Below are positions 42,446 to 50,731 of a stretch of 64,000 nucleotides of DNA, piece after piece. This DNA is from Clostridium swellfunianum (GTDB lineage: Bacteria; Bacillota; Clostridia; Clostridiales; Clostridiaceae). Every line of letters starts with the position of its first letter. Positions within the stretch are counted from its first letter, which is position 1. Location of the stretch: positions 2,543,957-2,607,956 of the forward strand of contig NZ_JAMOFV010000006.1 in NCBI RefSeq assembly GCF_023656515.1. The letters are read 5' to 3'. A program made the translations under genes and the position numbers. Below the pieces are notes generated by a model. It did no database searches and was not told where the DNA came from. It saw only the letters and a list, made by a program, of their open reading frames with translations.

Positions 42446-43133
42446 TCCTATCACCTTCCTTCCATTTGTACCCCATACCTCTAACTGTTAATATGTACTT
42501 TGGTTCAGCAGGATTATCCTCAAGCTTTTCTCTGAGCCTTCTTATATAAACCGATAGAGTATTGTCGTCAACAAATTCGCCTCCTACATCCCATAGATTT
42601 TCTAAAATTGTACTTCTGCTAAGTACTTGTCCTGGATGCTTAACTAAAGTTAATAACAATTTATATTCTAGTGAAGTTAACACAACTTCTTGAACTCCCT
42701 TAGTAACCTTGCCTTGAAGCAAATGAATCTTTATACCTCCAGTTATAACTACTTCGCTGCTTTCAATTGTTTTAGTTTGCCGCCTTAAGACAGCCTTAAC
42801 CCTTGAAATCAGCTCTCTAATTCTAAAAGGCTTTGTTATGTAGTCATCTCCTCCCATATCAAGTCCCAGAACAATATTGACCTCTTCATCACAAGCTGTT
42901 AAAAAAACAATTGGGATATCAGAGCTTTCTCTTATCTTTTTACAAAACTCATAACCTGTGCCATCTGGAAGCTTTACATCTAGCAAGATTAAGTCAAAGC
43001 TTGCTTTGTAAAATTCATTTTTTGCTTTATCCAATCTATCAGCAATAGTTACTTGGAATCCTTCACTTTTAAGCGTAAATTCAAGACCGTAGGCCACAGT
43101 GCTGTCATCTTCTACTAATAAAATTTTATACAT
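42429..43133 (-). CDS. OmpR-family response regulator
   Basis: A 234-aa regulator. The receiver has the acidic pocket EDD (9-10), phospho-acceptor Asp52 (LLDVKLPDG), Thr79 and Lys101 (DYITKPFR). The winged-helix effector at 140-225 has SLEYKLLLTLVKHPGQVLSR and VDDNTLSVYIRRLREKLED. It is the partner of the overlapping kinase. Clostridial relatives regulate the ABC transporter downstream. The ATG at 43133 is preceded by AAGGATGAA. Confidence 0.95.
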   Translation of the reverse strand: MYKILLVEDDSTVAYGLEFTLKSEGFQVTIADRLDKAKNEFYKASFDLILLDVKLPDGTGYEFCKKIRESSDIPIVFLTACDEEVNIVLGLDMGGDDYITKPFRIRELISRVKAVLRRQTKTIESSEVVITGGIKIHLLQGKVTKGVQEVVLTSLEYKLLLTLVKHPGQVLSRSTILENLWDVGGEFVDDNTLSVYIRRLREKLEDNPAEPKYILTVRGMGYKWKEGDRNEFTS

Positions 43134-43277
43134 CTTCTATTCATCCTTTTGTATAGTATTTCAATTTATATTTTAACATAAGAATCCTAAAAAGAATAAA
43201 TAGCTGTTTCCCTACTTAGAACAGCTTTCTTATGACCTCAATGAAATTATCTCTATAGCTTTTAGCTAAAATCAAAA

Positions 43278-43299
43278 GCAGCCATAATAACATGGCTGC
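43278..43299 (-). terminator. Terminator of the chemoreceptor gene
   Basis: Eight-base perfect arms GCAGCCAT/ATGGCTGC with loop AATAAC, followed by a T-run on the minus strand. Confidence 0.85.
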
Positions 43300-43315
43300 C
43301 TTATAGTTATAATAT

Positions 43316-45313
43316 TTATATTGTAAATTTCTTAAGAATCTCGTCTAAACTTTCAGCCAGATTACTTAATTGTTCTGCTGAACCAACAACCTCTTGTAAT
43401 GCTGCTGACTGTTCCTCAGAAGAAGCACTTACCTCTTCTGTTGTTGCTGCTGTTTCCTGTGCTACTGCTGCAACCTCAGCTATTTTTTGAACAACAGTTT
43501 CCTTGCTTCTGTTTATTTCTTGAAGAGACTCATTAACTTTTTTGATATTTTCCTCTAAAAGCTTCGATGACTCTTCTATTATCTCAAAGCTTGAGTTTGT
43601 AAGCATAACGCTTTTCTCAGACTTCTCATTTAGAGCTATTGAAAGTTGAACCCTTTCAAGCACAGCATCGACACTCTTTTTAATATCAATAATAACCTTG
43701 TTAATATCTCCAGCAGAACTAGCTGACTGCTCCGCAAGCTTTCTAACTTCGTCTGCAACTACAGCAAAACCCCTACCAGCCTCTCCTGCTCTAGCAGCTT
43801 CAATACTTGCATTTAAAGCAAGAAGACTTGTCTGTTCTGTTATAGCTTTAATAGTATCAGTTATGGCACTAATCTTATTTGAGTTATCAGCTAGAACATT
43901 AATTTGCTGTTCTAGTTCTTTATTTGCCTTGAATGCTTCTGTAAAAGTATCTCTTAAATTTTCTACTATATGGGTTCCGTCCTCAGTAGAAACCTTAACA
44001 TTTTGAGATACGGCTACCATTTCGTTGCTGTTTTCTATCGCCTTAATAACCTCTTCTCCAAGCACCCCAACTACCGCTGAACTCTCATCAAGGCTTTCAG
44101 CTTGGTCTTGTGCGCCTGCTGAAACCTGCTGAACAGCCCTCGCGACCTCTTCACCAACAGCATTTGATTGTTGGGTAATTGAAACTAACGCCTCTGAAGA
44201 ACTTTTTATACTCATGGAGGTGTTAGATATATTCTTAATAACAGATACTATATCTTGGACCATTTTATTTATTGCGTTAGCTATAATTTCAATTTCATAA
44301 CTCATACCTTTTTTATTGTCTATGGCAACAGTGAAATCACCCTTACTAATTTTCCCTAAAACCTCAGTTAGTTTTATTATTGGTTTTGTTACTGAACCCG
44401 CAAATATAGTTCCTATTAGTACTGACAAAATTAAAAATACAGCTGAAATAATTAAAGCAATATTTCTACTGCTATTTATTTTATTTAACACTTCCTGCTC
44501 AGGCATAAAACCTATGACTTTCCATCCAGTATCCTTTTCCTCTGCAACATAGGTTATGTACCTGTTTCCATCTACAGATATTTTATCCTTATTATCCTTG
44601 TTCGATAGTACCTTGGTAACCCACTCCTGGTCCTTTGAGGTTTTACCAAGAAGTTTTGAATCTTTATGAGCTATAATCGTTTCAGTTTTATCTACTATAG
44701 CTGCATAACCACCTTGTCCAATTTTTAAATTTTTAACAATATCGGCTGTCGAAGATAGTTTTAAATCTATTCCTACTACTCCTAAAATCTGTCCACTTTT
44801 TGCGTCCTTAACAGCCTTAGCAAAGGTTATGACATAAGTTCCTTTTTGAACAGCATCTTCATAGGGATCGGTAATAATTGTATTTCCATTTGCTTGGACA
44901 GCGCTTTTATACCATTGTCTAGTTCTTGGATCAAAGCCTGTAAGATCCTGACTTGGTGCTATTATTGTTTTACCATCATTAAGCCCGTAAAAAACACTTG
45001 CTACTCCTTTGTGGGTAGACATAAAGGATTCAAATGACTTTTGCAGCCATTGTCCGGAAGAATCCACTTCAAAGATTGCAAGTGCATTTGGATCTTGAGA
45101 AAGCATATTTATAGATTCAACATTGCTTTTGTTTGTCTCCCTAATAAGTTCTACAATCCAATTTACATTGTCAGCTGTTGTATCTTCGAATTGATTCCTT
45201 AAGTTTTTGTTTGTACTGTACATATTAAAACCCGTAAGTGCAGCAACAGGCATTAACACAGCCAAAATAAGCAATACTAACATCTGATTTCGTAAGGTTT
45301 TTGTTTTTCTCAT
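43316..45313 (-). CDS. Methyl-accepting chemotaxis protein with dCache-type sensor
   Basis: A 665-aa transmembrane receptor: helix at 10-30, extracellular double-Cache domain at about 35-280 ([36 protein letters not shown]), second helix about 285-305, HAMP at 305-360, and a signalling coiled coil. The hairpin tip [20 protein letters not shown] and the flanking [19 protein letters not shown] are intact. It lacks a recognisable CheR-binding tail. Its ligand is probably a small molecule such as an amino acid (dCache). It stands alone, with no che genes nearby. ATG 45313, with GGGGGC upstream. Confidence 0.94.
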   Translation of the reverse strand: MRKTKTLRNQMLVLLILAVLMPVAALTGFNMYSTNKNLRNQFEDTTADNVNWIVELIRETNKSNVESINMLSQDPNALAIFEVDSSGQWLQKSFESFMSTHKGVASVFYGLNDGKTIIAPSQDLTGFDPRTRQWYKSAVQANGNTIITDPYEDAVQKGTYVITFAKAVKDAKSGQILGVVGIDLKLSSTADIVKNLKIGQGGYAAIVDKTETIIAHKDSKLLGKTSKDQEWVTKVLSNKDNKDKISVDGNRYITYVAEEKDTGWKVIGFMPEQEVLNKINSSRNIALIISAVFLILSVLIGTIFAGSVTKPIIKLTEVLGKISKGDFTVAIDNKKGMSYEIEIIANAINKMVQDIVSVIKNISNTSMSIKSSSEALVSITQQSNAVGEEVARAVQQVSAGAQDQAESLDESSAVVGVLGEEVIKAIENSNEMVAVSQNVKVSTEDGTHIVENLRDTFTEAFKANKELEQQINVLADNSNKISAITDTIKAITEQTSLLALNASIEAARAGEAGRGFAVVADEVRKLAEQSASSAGDINKVIIDIKKSVDAVLERVQLSIALNEKSEKSVMLTNSSFEIIEESSKLLEENIKKVNESLQEINRSKETVVQKIAEVAAVAQETAATTEEVSASSEEQSAALQEVVGSAEQLSNLAESLDEILKKFTI

Positions 45314-45437
45314 AATTGCCCCCTATAATCACAACATTTTTAATATACCTTAAATATCGTTTTATTCTACAAAAACTTTAGTTTTTCGACTTATTTTTTA
45401 TAGTTTATAATTAATGCTTACTAATGAAATTATTAAA

Positions 45438-45468
45438 AAACACCTAAGGTATCTCTCCTCAAGTGTTT
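45438..45468 (-). terminator. Terminator of the amidohydrolase gene
   Basis: Imperfect stem-loop with AAACAC/GTGTTT arms extended by a CTAAGG/CCTCAAG pairing, T-rich on the minus strand. Confidence 0.55.
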
Positions 45469-45474
45469 GTCTTC

Positions 45475-46659
45475 TTACTTTATTTCTATCTTTTCTTTAC
45501 GTCTTTGACTTAAATAAACTATATCACCATTAATTATTGTAAAAATAGTTCTTGCCATCATATCTAATGGATGCTTATCAAAAACAACTAAATCTGCATC
45601 ATAACCTTCTTCTATTTTACCAACTCTGTCATCACAGCCCAAGATTTCTGCACCATTTATGGTGATACATTTTAATGCATCAATTGCTTTTAACCCTTCA
45701 GATACTGTAAGTATTGCAACAGGTCGTAGTTGATCTATTGTATTGTACGGATGATCAGTTGTAAGCCCTACCTTTATTCCCTTTTCAATTAAATGCATAG
45801 CTAAACTGTAATCTCTTTCCCTTAACTCTACCTTAATTCTTGGAGTAATTACTGGTCCAAGAGCTATTGGAACGTTCTTTTCTGCCAGATAGTCTATTAT
45901 AAGTCCGGCTTCTGTACCGTGCTCTATAACTAGTTTTTTAATATTAAATTCTTCTGCCACTCTTATAGCAGTAACCATATCATCGGCTCTGTGGGCATGG
46001 GCTCTCAAGTACATATCTCCCTTTAAAACAGGTATGATAGCTTCAAGCTTGATGTCTCTTTCTTTTATATTTCCCTGCTCCTTGTTATACATGTAGTCCT
46101 GAGCTTTCATAAAGGTCTCCCTAATAAGCGCAGCTACACCCATTCTGGTTACTGGAGTTTTTTTATTTGTTCCGTAAGTGCTTATAGGGTCTTCACCAAA
46201 TGCAACCTTAAGTCCTAATGGATTCTTAACAAGCATTTTGTCTATAATATGTCCATAGGTTTTCATTACAAAGTTTTGACCACCAATAGGATTATTGCTG
46301 CCAGGAGTACACATTACCGTAGTAACACCACATTTAATAGCATCAAGAAAAGCAACATCCAATGGATTGACAGCATCCAATGCTCTTACATGAGGAGTTA
46401 CTGGGTCAGCTGCCTCGTTATTATCAAGTCCAAGCTTACCTACAGATTCTTCGATTATTCCCATATGAGTATGGCAATCTACCATGCCTGGCATAACATA
46501 GTTTTCCTTAACATCTATCCTTTTTATATTTTCTGCTTCAAAGTCTATATTTTCAGCGATTTGTTTTATTTTGCTGTTCTCTATTAATATATCCTTCTTA
46601 TTTGTATTCCCATTATTCATGTCTATTATAAGACAATTTTTCAGTAAAATATGCTGCAT
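45475..46659 (-). CDS. Amidohydrolase-superfamily metal-dependent hydrolase
   Basis: A 394-aa protein of the imidazolonepropionase-like amidohydrolase group (COG1228-like as I recall). The metal motif GMVDCHTHMG at about 58-67 gives the first two His ligands. Further ligands are in LRAHAHRADDM, VIEHGTEAG and TTDHPYNT, with an Asp in the last. An N-terminal beta-sandwich and C-terminal composite (GCDDRVGKIEEGYDADLVVF) are typical. The substrate is unknown. It could be a dihydropyrimidine-, imide- or peptide-like amide. It is separated from arcB by a terminator. ATG 46659 has GGAGGGG upstream. Confidence 0.85.
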   Translation of the reverse strand: MQHILLKNCLIIDMNNGNTNKKDILIENSKIKQIAENIDFEAENIKRIDVKENYVMPGMVDCHTHMGIIEESVGKLGLDNNEAADPVTPHVRALDAVNPLDVAFLDAIKCGVTTVMCTPGSNNPIGGQNFVMKTYGHIIDKMLVKNPLGLKVAFGEDPISTYGTNKKTPVTRMGVAALIRETFMKAQDYMYNKEQGNIKERDIKLEAIIPVLKGDMYLRAHAHRADDMVTAIRVAEEFNIKKLVIEHGTEAGLIIDYLAEKNVPIALGPVITPRIKVELRERDYSLAMHLIEKGIKVGLTTDHPYNTIDQLRPVAILTVSEGLKAIDALKCITINGAEILGCDDRVGKIEEGYDADLVVFDKHPLDMMARTIFTIINGDIVYLSQRRKEKIEIK

Positions 46660-46783
46660 CAGTGCCCCTCCTGTATTTTTCAGCTTACTAGTACAATCTT
46701 TTAGTAACCTGAATTCATTAAAAATATGTCTTCAAATATTATTCCAATAATCAACATGTATCATACTGAATTTGCACATAAAA

Positions 46784-46809
46784 AATCCCTGAACAAAAGT
46801 CCAGGGATT
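46784..46809 (-). terminator. Terminator of the arginine deiminase operon
   Basis: Arms AATCCCTG/CAGGGATT with a 10-base loop, T residues on the minus strand. Confidence 0.8.
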
Positions 46810-46815
46810 GTATAA

Positions 46816-47814
46816 CTATGATCCTAAGGTTGCAACCATAACAGCTTTAATTGTGTGCATTCTGTTTTCTGCTTCATCAAACACTACTGAGTGCTTGCTT
46901 TCAAACACTTCATCAGTTACTTCCATATCCTTCAAACCAAATTTCTTGTAGATATCTAACCCTACAGTAGTATTTAAATCATGGAAGGCTGGAAGACAAT
47001 GCTCGAATATTACATCAGGATTACCGGTTAGCTTCATCATTTCCATATTTACTTGGTAAGGCTTTAAGAGATTTATTCTTTCTTCCCAAACTGAATCTGG
47101 TTCTCCCATAGATACCCAAACATCAGTATAAATCACGTCAGCTCCTTTAACTCCTTCTGCTATATTATCAGTACAGGTTATTTTAGCACCTGTTTCCACT
47201 GCAACGGCCATACACTTATCTAAAAGCTCTTGAGCTGGGAACAAACTTTGCGGAGAAACCATTCTAAAGTCCATTCCCATCTTGGAAGCACCTATTAAAA
47301 GTGCATTTGCAACATTATTTCTTCCATCTCCTGCATATACAAATACCATTTGATTATAAGGTTTCTTTAAGTGTTCATGAGCAGTTAAAAAGTCAGCAAG
47401 CACTTGAGTTGGATGGTCTGCATCGGTCAAGCCATTCCATACAGGCACTCCTGAGTACTTTGCTAAGTCTTCAACTGTTTTTTGAGAATAACCTCTATAT
47501 TCTATGCCATCATACATTCTTCCTAAAACTCTAGCTGTATCAGCTATAGATTCCTTCTTACCCATTTGGCTTCCTGAAGGACCTAAATAAGTAACATGTG
47601 CTCCTTGATCATAAGCTGCAACTTCAAAAGCACATCTTGTTCTAGTTGAATCTTTTTCAAATAGTAAAGCAATATTTCTTCCTTTAAGCTTTTGTTGTTC
47701 TGTTCCGGCATACTTTGCTCTCTTCAGCTCTGCCGATAAATCAAGCAAAAATTCTATTTCCTTTGGCGAGTAGTCAAGTAAGGTTAAAAAGCTTTTATTC
47801 CTTAAATTATACAT
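46816..47814 (-). CDS. arcB: Ornithine carbamoyltransferase, catabolic
   Basis: A 332-aa enzyme that splits citrulline with phosphate to ornithine and carbamoyl phosphate in the arginine deiminase pathway. The carbamoyl-phosphate site STRTR is at 56-60, and HPTQ in [20 protein letters not shown] and the C-terminal HCLPAFHD complete the family signatures. It is the third gene of an arcC-arcA-arcB operon, 15 bp after arcA on the minus strand. That context, rather than sequence, makes it catabolic (arcB) instead of anabolic (argF). ATG 47814 is preceded by GAGGGGG. Its terminator follows. Confidence 0.93.
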   Translation of the reverse strand: MYNLRNKSFLTLLDYSPKEIEFLLDLSAELKRAKYAGTEQQKLKGRNIALLFEKDSTRTRCAFEVAAYDQGAHVTYLGPSGSQMGKKESIADTARVLGRMYDGIEYRGYSQKTVEDLAKYSGVPVWNGLTDADHPTQVLADFLTAHEHLKKPYNQMVFVYAGDGRNNVANALLIGASKMGMDFRMVSPQSLFPAQELLDKCMAVAVETGAKITCTDNIAEGVKGADVIYTDVWVSMGEPDSVWEERINLLKPYQVNMEMMKLTGNPDVIFEHCLPAFHDLNTTVGLDIYKKFGLKDMEVTDEVFESKHSVVFDEAENRMHTIKAVMVATLGS

Positions 47815-47829
47815 ATTGGTTTCCCCCTC

Positions 47830-49035
47830 TTATTTAATATCTTCTCTAAATAGCGGCTGACTCATGCATCTAGGACCGCCTCTCCCCCTGCTAAGTTCCC
47901 CTGAAGGTATTGATATAACCTTCACATTATGCTTATCTAATATCTCATTTGTTATGTAATTTCTCTCATATGTTATAACTTTTCCTGGTGATATAGCTAA
48001 AGTATTAGAGCCGTCATTCCACTGTTCTCTTCTACCTATGACCCTATCCCCGCCGCCACATCGTATAAGCGTTATATCCCTATTTAGATATTTAGATAAT
48101 ATTCTCTCAAGGCTGTCTTCTTCATGAGTAACCTTAAGAGCTTTATTTTTATAATCATAAGTTATTGCACTTACTTGCAAGTTTCCTTCTATGCCTTGAT
48201 GAACTGTAAATTTATCGTAATCTATCATTGTAAATACAGTATCAAGGTGCATAAAGGCTCTAGACTTAGGAATGTTAAACATCAAAACTGTTTTAAAGGT
48301 TTCCCGTGCCTCGAAGATATTTTTAGCCGTTCTCATTATAGCCTCAGTGCTTGTTCTTTCACTATTTCCAATTGCTATAACCTCATCAGAAAAGATGAGC
48401 TCGTCTCCACCTTCAATGCTAAACTTTTCGTTTCTGTTATACCAAAGAGGAATATCAGAATTTTTAAATTCTTGATGATATTTAAAAACATACTTAGCAA
48501 AAATAGTTTCCCTATGTCTTATGTGATTTTTCATTGAGTTTAAGGTGATCCCTCTACCTATAGAAGCAAAAGGGTCTCTAGTAAAATACAGATTAGGCAT
48601 AGGCTCCATTATAAATGGATACTCATTATTATCCTCGCTCAACCCTATTTCCTTGTTTCTAATGCCTGCAATTATGTTATCTATCATCTCTTTTTCAGGC
48701 AGAGCCCTTAAATAGTTCTTTAAGGTTCCAGCTATATTTTCGTCCTTAATTTCACTTTCAGCTATAACCTCATCTAGAAAACTCTCTCTAGTTTCTTTAT
48801 CCTTAACCGCCTGAGCAGCTAAGTTTTCTATATATAAAACTTCCACACCATTATCTGAAAGCACCTTTGAAAAATTATCATGTTCAGTTCTAGCAACTCT
48901 TAAGAAAGGTATATCATCAAATAAAAGTCTTGCTAAATGCTCTGGAATTAAATTTTCTATTTCCGCCCCGGGCCTGTGAAGAAGTACTGTTTTGAGATTG
49001 CCTATTTCAGAATAGACTTTGATTTTTCTTTCCAT
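47830..49035 (-). CDS. arcA: Arginine deiminase
   Basis: A 401-aa guanidino-group-modifying enzyme (deiminase fold) that converts arginine to citrulline and ammonia. The catalytic Cys is in RGGPRCMSQPL (Cys390), and the Asp/His catalytic parts are in NLYFTRDPFA and MHLDTVFTMID. Length is usual for the family. It lies 13 bp after arcC and 15 bp before arcB, so the three enzymes of arginine fermentation to ornithine, CO2, ammonia and ATP are cotranscribed. ATG 49035 has AAGGAGAT. No ArcD antiporter is present nearby, so arginine uptake is by another system. Confidence 0.97.
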   Translation of the reverse strand: MERKIKVYSEIGNLKTVLLHRPGAEIENLIPEHLARLLFDDIPFLRVARTEHDNFSKVLSDNGVEVLYIENLAAQAVKDKETRESFLDEVIAESEIKDENIAGTLKNYLRALPEKEMIDNIIAGIRNKEIGLSEDNNEYPFIMEPMPNLYFTRDPFASIGRGITLNSMKNHIRHRETIFAKYVFKYHQEFKNSDIPLWYNRNEKFSIEGGDELIFSDEVIAIGNSERTSTEAIMRTAKNIFEARETFKTVLMFNIPKSRAFMHLDTVFTMIDYDKFTVHQGIEGNLQVSAITYDYKNKALKVTHEEDSLERILSKYLNRDITLIRCGGGDRVIGRREQWNDGSNTLAISPGKVITYERNYITNEILDKHNVKVISIPSGELSRGRGGPRCMSQPLFREDIK

Positions 49036-49048
49036 CGCTATCTCCTTA

Positions 49049-49996
49049 TTATTTCGCTACTATCCTTGTGCCGGAAACACCCCTTAAAGCTTCCTTTGCT
49101 TTCGAGAGGGATGCTATAATAGCAAGCTTATTTTCATCAAATTGTACAAACTTCTTGCAGGCTTCAACCTTAGGCAGCATGCTTCCAGGTGCAAACTGCT
49201 TTTCTTGTATATATCTTTCTACTTCTTCCAAAGTCATAACTTCTAAATCTTTTTGGTCTGGTTTATTAAAATTAACCGCTACCTTATCAACAGCAGTTAA
49301 AATAACTAGAGCATCTGCATCAAGTATTTCAGCCAGCTTCTCAGCTGCAAAATCCTTGTCTATCACAGCGGGTACCCCTCTAACTTCTCCCTCTTCTGTT
49401 ATTACAGGTATTCCTCCACCACCGCAGGATATTGTAACTGTGCCATTTTCGACTAATTCTTTTATAATGCTTTTTTCTATAACATCAATGGGTTTTGGTG
49501 ATGCCACAACTCTTCTATATCCTCTTCCTGCATCTTCCTTCATTGTGTAACCTTTTTCTTCAGCTAAAATTTCAGCCTCCTCTTTTGTATGGAAAGACCC
49601 AATAGGTTTAGTAGGGTTTTGGAATCCTCCATCATTTTTATCTACAACAACTTGGGTTACAACTGTACCAACACTTTTGTTTATGTTCCTTTTCTTAAGT
49701 TCTCCTGATATTGCATTTTGAAGGTGATAGCCTATATAACCCTGAGAAAATGAGCCGCACACATCAAAAGGGAATAATACATTTGATTTGTTTGCTTTGT
49801 GTCCTGCTTCTACAGAGCTTAAAATTTGACCAACCTGGGGTCCATTCCCATGGACTATTGCAACAGTATGTCCTTCTTCAATAAGATCTACTATAGATTC
49901 TGCCGTATGCTTACAAGTCTTAAGCTGAGATTCCGAACTTGCGTCTTTTGGATCAGCTTGTAGTGCGTTTCCCCCTAAAGCCAACACTATCTTCAT
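49049..49996 (-). CDS. arcC: Carbamate kinase
   Basis: A 315-aa amino acid kinase that makes ATP from carbamoyl phosphate in the last step of arginine fermentation. The family motifs IVLALGGNAL at the N-terminus, VHGNGPQVGQI, SCGGGGIPVI and KDFAAEKLAE are visible. It is the promoter-proximal gene of arcC-arcA-arcB, with a consensus promoter at 50053-50081. ATG 49996 has AGGGGGAA. Unlike arcABC orders elsewhere, kinase comes first, which is known in several Clostridium operons. Confidence 0.97.
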   Translation of the reverse strand: MKIVLALGGNALQADPKDASSESQLKTCKHTAESIVDLIEEGHTVAIVHGNGPQVGQILSSVEAGHKANKSNVLFPFDVCGSFSQGYIGYHLQNAISGELKKRNINKSVGTVVTQVVVDKNDGGFQNPTKPIGSFHTKEEAEILAEEKGYTMKEDAGRGYRRVVASPKPIDVIEKSIIKELVENGTVTISCGGGGIPVITEEGEVRGVPAVIDKDFAAEKLAEILDADALVILTAVDKVAVNFNKPDQKDLEVMTLEEVERYIQEKQFAPGSMLPKVEACKKFVQFDENKLAIIASLSKAKEALRGVSGTRIVAK

Positions 49997-50052
49997 ATAA
50001 ATTCCCCCTACTAAAGTTTTATTAATTCTGACAATTTTGTAAATTCATTTTA

Positions 50053-50081
50053 ATAGTACCTTTGCAGGTTATTGTTGTCAA
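50053..50081 (-). promoter_or_regulatory. Promoter of the arc operon
   Basis: Minus strand TTGACA (50076-50081), 17-bp spacer, TACTAT (50053-50058). The transcription start is about 50 bp before the arcC ATG. Confidence 0.75.
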
Positions 50082-50085
50082 TAGT

Positions 50086-50225
50086 TGCATATTAAGTAAA
50101 AATGTATAAGTATTAACGTGTAATATTATATATTTTATCTATAATATTTTTTTAATATATTAATATTTGACATCTTTATATAAAGCTTTTTATGCATAAA
50201 AAATGTATAATGCATAAATACATGT
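50086..50225. promoter_or_regulatory. Region with repeated ATGCAT/ATGTAT motifs between arc and selenoprotein promoters
   Basis: TGCATA and ATGTATAA occur near 50086-50108. ATGCATA, ATGTATA, ATGCATA and ATACATG occur again in a 35-bp cluster near 50190-50225. They could be half-sites of an arginine regulator (ArgR/AhrC-like) controlling arcC, but the spacing does not match the standard ARG box exactly. Confidence 0.3.
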
Positions 50226-50288
50226 AATTTGTGAATAAAATTTAATAAAATTTTTTACTTAATTTTCAAGGTCTTTTTCTCAAAACAA

Positions 50289-50317
50289 TTGACATACTAT
50301 ACTTAGGGGAATATAAT
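50289..50317 (+). promoter_or_regulatory. Consensus sigma-A promoter of the HesB-like gene
   Basis: TTGACA (50289-50294), 17-bp spacer, TATAAT (50312-50317): an exact consensus hexamer pair, 52 bp before the GTG start. Confidence 0.85.
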
Positions 50318-50329
50318 ATTAATATGCAA

Positions 50330-50344
50330 TACCCCCATAGGGTA
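50330..50344. promoter_or_regulatory. Dyad TACCC-N5-GGGTA in the leader
   Basis: The dyad sits in the 5' leader between the -10 box and the ribosome binding site. It resembles sites of CsoR/CstR-type repressors (metal or persulfide sensing), but no such regulator gene is in the window. The match is visual only. Confidence 0.35.
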
Positions 50345-50368
50345 GGATGGATTTTAGGAGGGATTTTT

Positions 50369-50662
50369 GTGAATATTCTTATAGAAAATGATGCAAAGGA
50401 AGCTTTACGAGCTAATCTTGAAAAAAGAAACAAAAATGCAGTAAGACTTGCTATAAAAGGCTTTGGCTGAGGCGGTCCAACCTTTGGTGTTGTTCTGGAT
50501 GAACAAACAGATAATGATGACGTTCAAGAAATAGATGGTATCAAATTTGTAGCAGAAAAAGACATAAGTTTTGTATTTGACGGTGTTAAAATAATTTACA
50601 AAAAAGGTGTTTTTGGCGATTTCTTTGATGTTTACAATCCAAACGGTGGTGGAAGCTGCTAG
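50369..50662 (+). CDS. HesB-like selenoprotein with in-frame UGA
   Basis: GTG at 50369 follows AGGAGGG by five bases. The frame runs 97 residues to TAG at 50662 if codon 34 (TGA at 50468-50470) is read as selenocysteine. The product has the IscA/HesB-type pattern: AVRLAIKGFG-U-GGPTFGVVLDEQ, an acidic turn, and a C-terminal NPNGGGSC (Cys97). Homologues have Cys or Sec at this GFGxGGP position. Sequence downstream of the UGA continues in frame with the conserved family pattern, which excludes a random stop. A SECIS-like hairpin is at 50490-50506. TGA ends other genes here (for example the ABC ATPase at 40413), so it is not simply reassigned. Function: probably thiol or redox chemistry; exact role unknown. 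Confidence 0.88.
50490..50506 (+). promoter_or_regulatory. Bacterial SECIS-like hairpin
   Basis: Six-bp perfect stem TTGTTC/GAACAA with the 5-base apical loop TGGAT, in which G is the second base. The loop begins 26 bases after the UGA, within the 16-37 base window typical of bacterial SECIS elements, where a G in the first two loop bases is expected. Verified by eye, not by a folding program. Confidence 0.7.
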
Positions 50663-50689
50663 GCTTTACTAATTAATTATTAACAATAA

Positions 50690-50720
50690 AAAAGACTTTA
50701 GCTCTAAGCTAAAGTCTTTT
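50690..50720. terminator. Terminator between the HesB-like gene and the SpoIID gene
   Basis: Thirteen-base perfect arms AAAAGACTTTAGC/GCTAAAGTCTTTT with loop TCTAA. The stem extends further with AACAATA/TATTGTT pairing. Bidirectional, between convergent genes. Confidence 0.9.
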
Positions 50721-50731
50721 CTATTGTTATT

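Noticed and set aside
46816-47814. Naming the OTCase gene argF
   Set aside because: The sequence alone cannot separate argF from arcB. The operon with arcA and arcC supports the catabolic name.
50369-50470. Pseudogene or frameshift interpretation of the HesB-like frame
   Set aside because: The reading frame stays open and family-like after the UGA, a SECIS-like hairpin follows, and promoter and ribosome binding site are strong. A damaged gene would not keep these.
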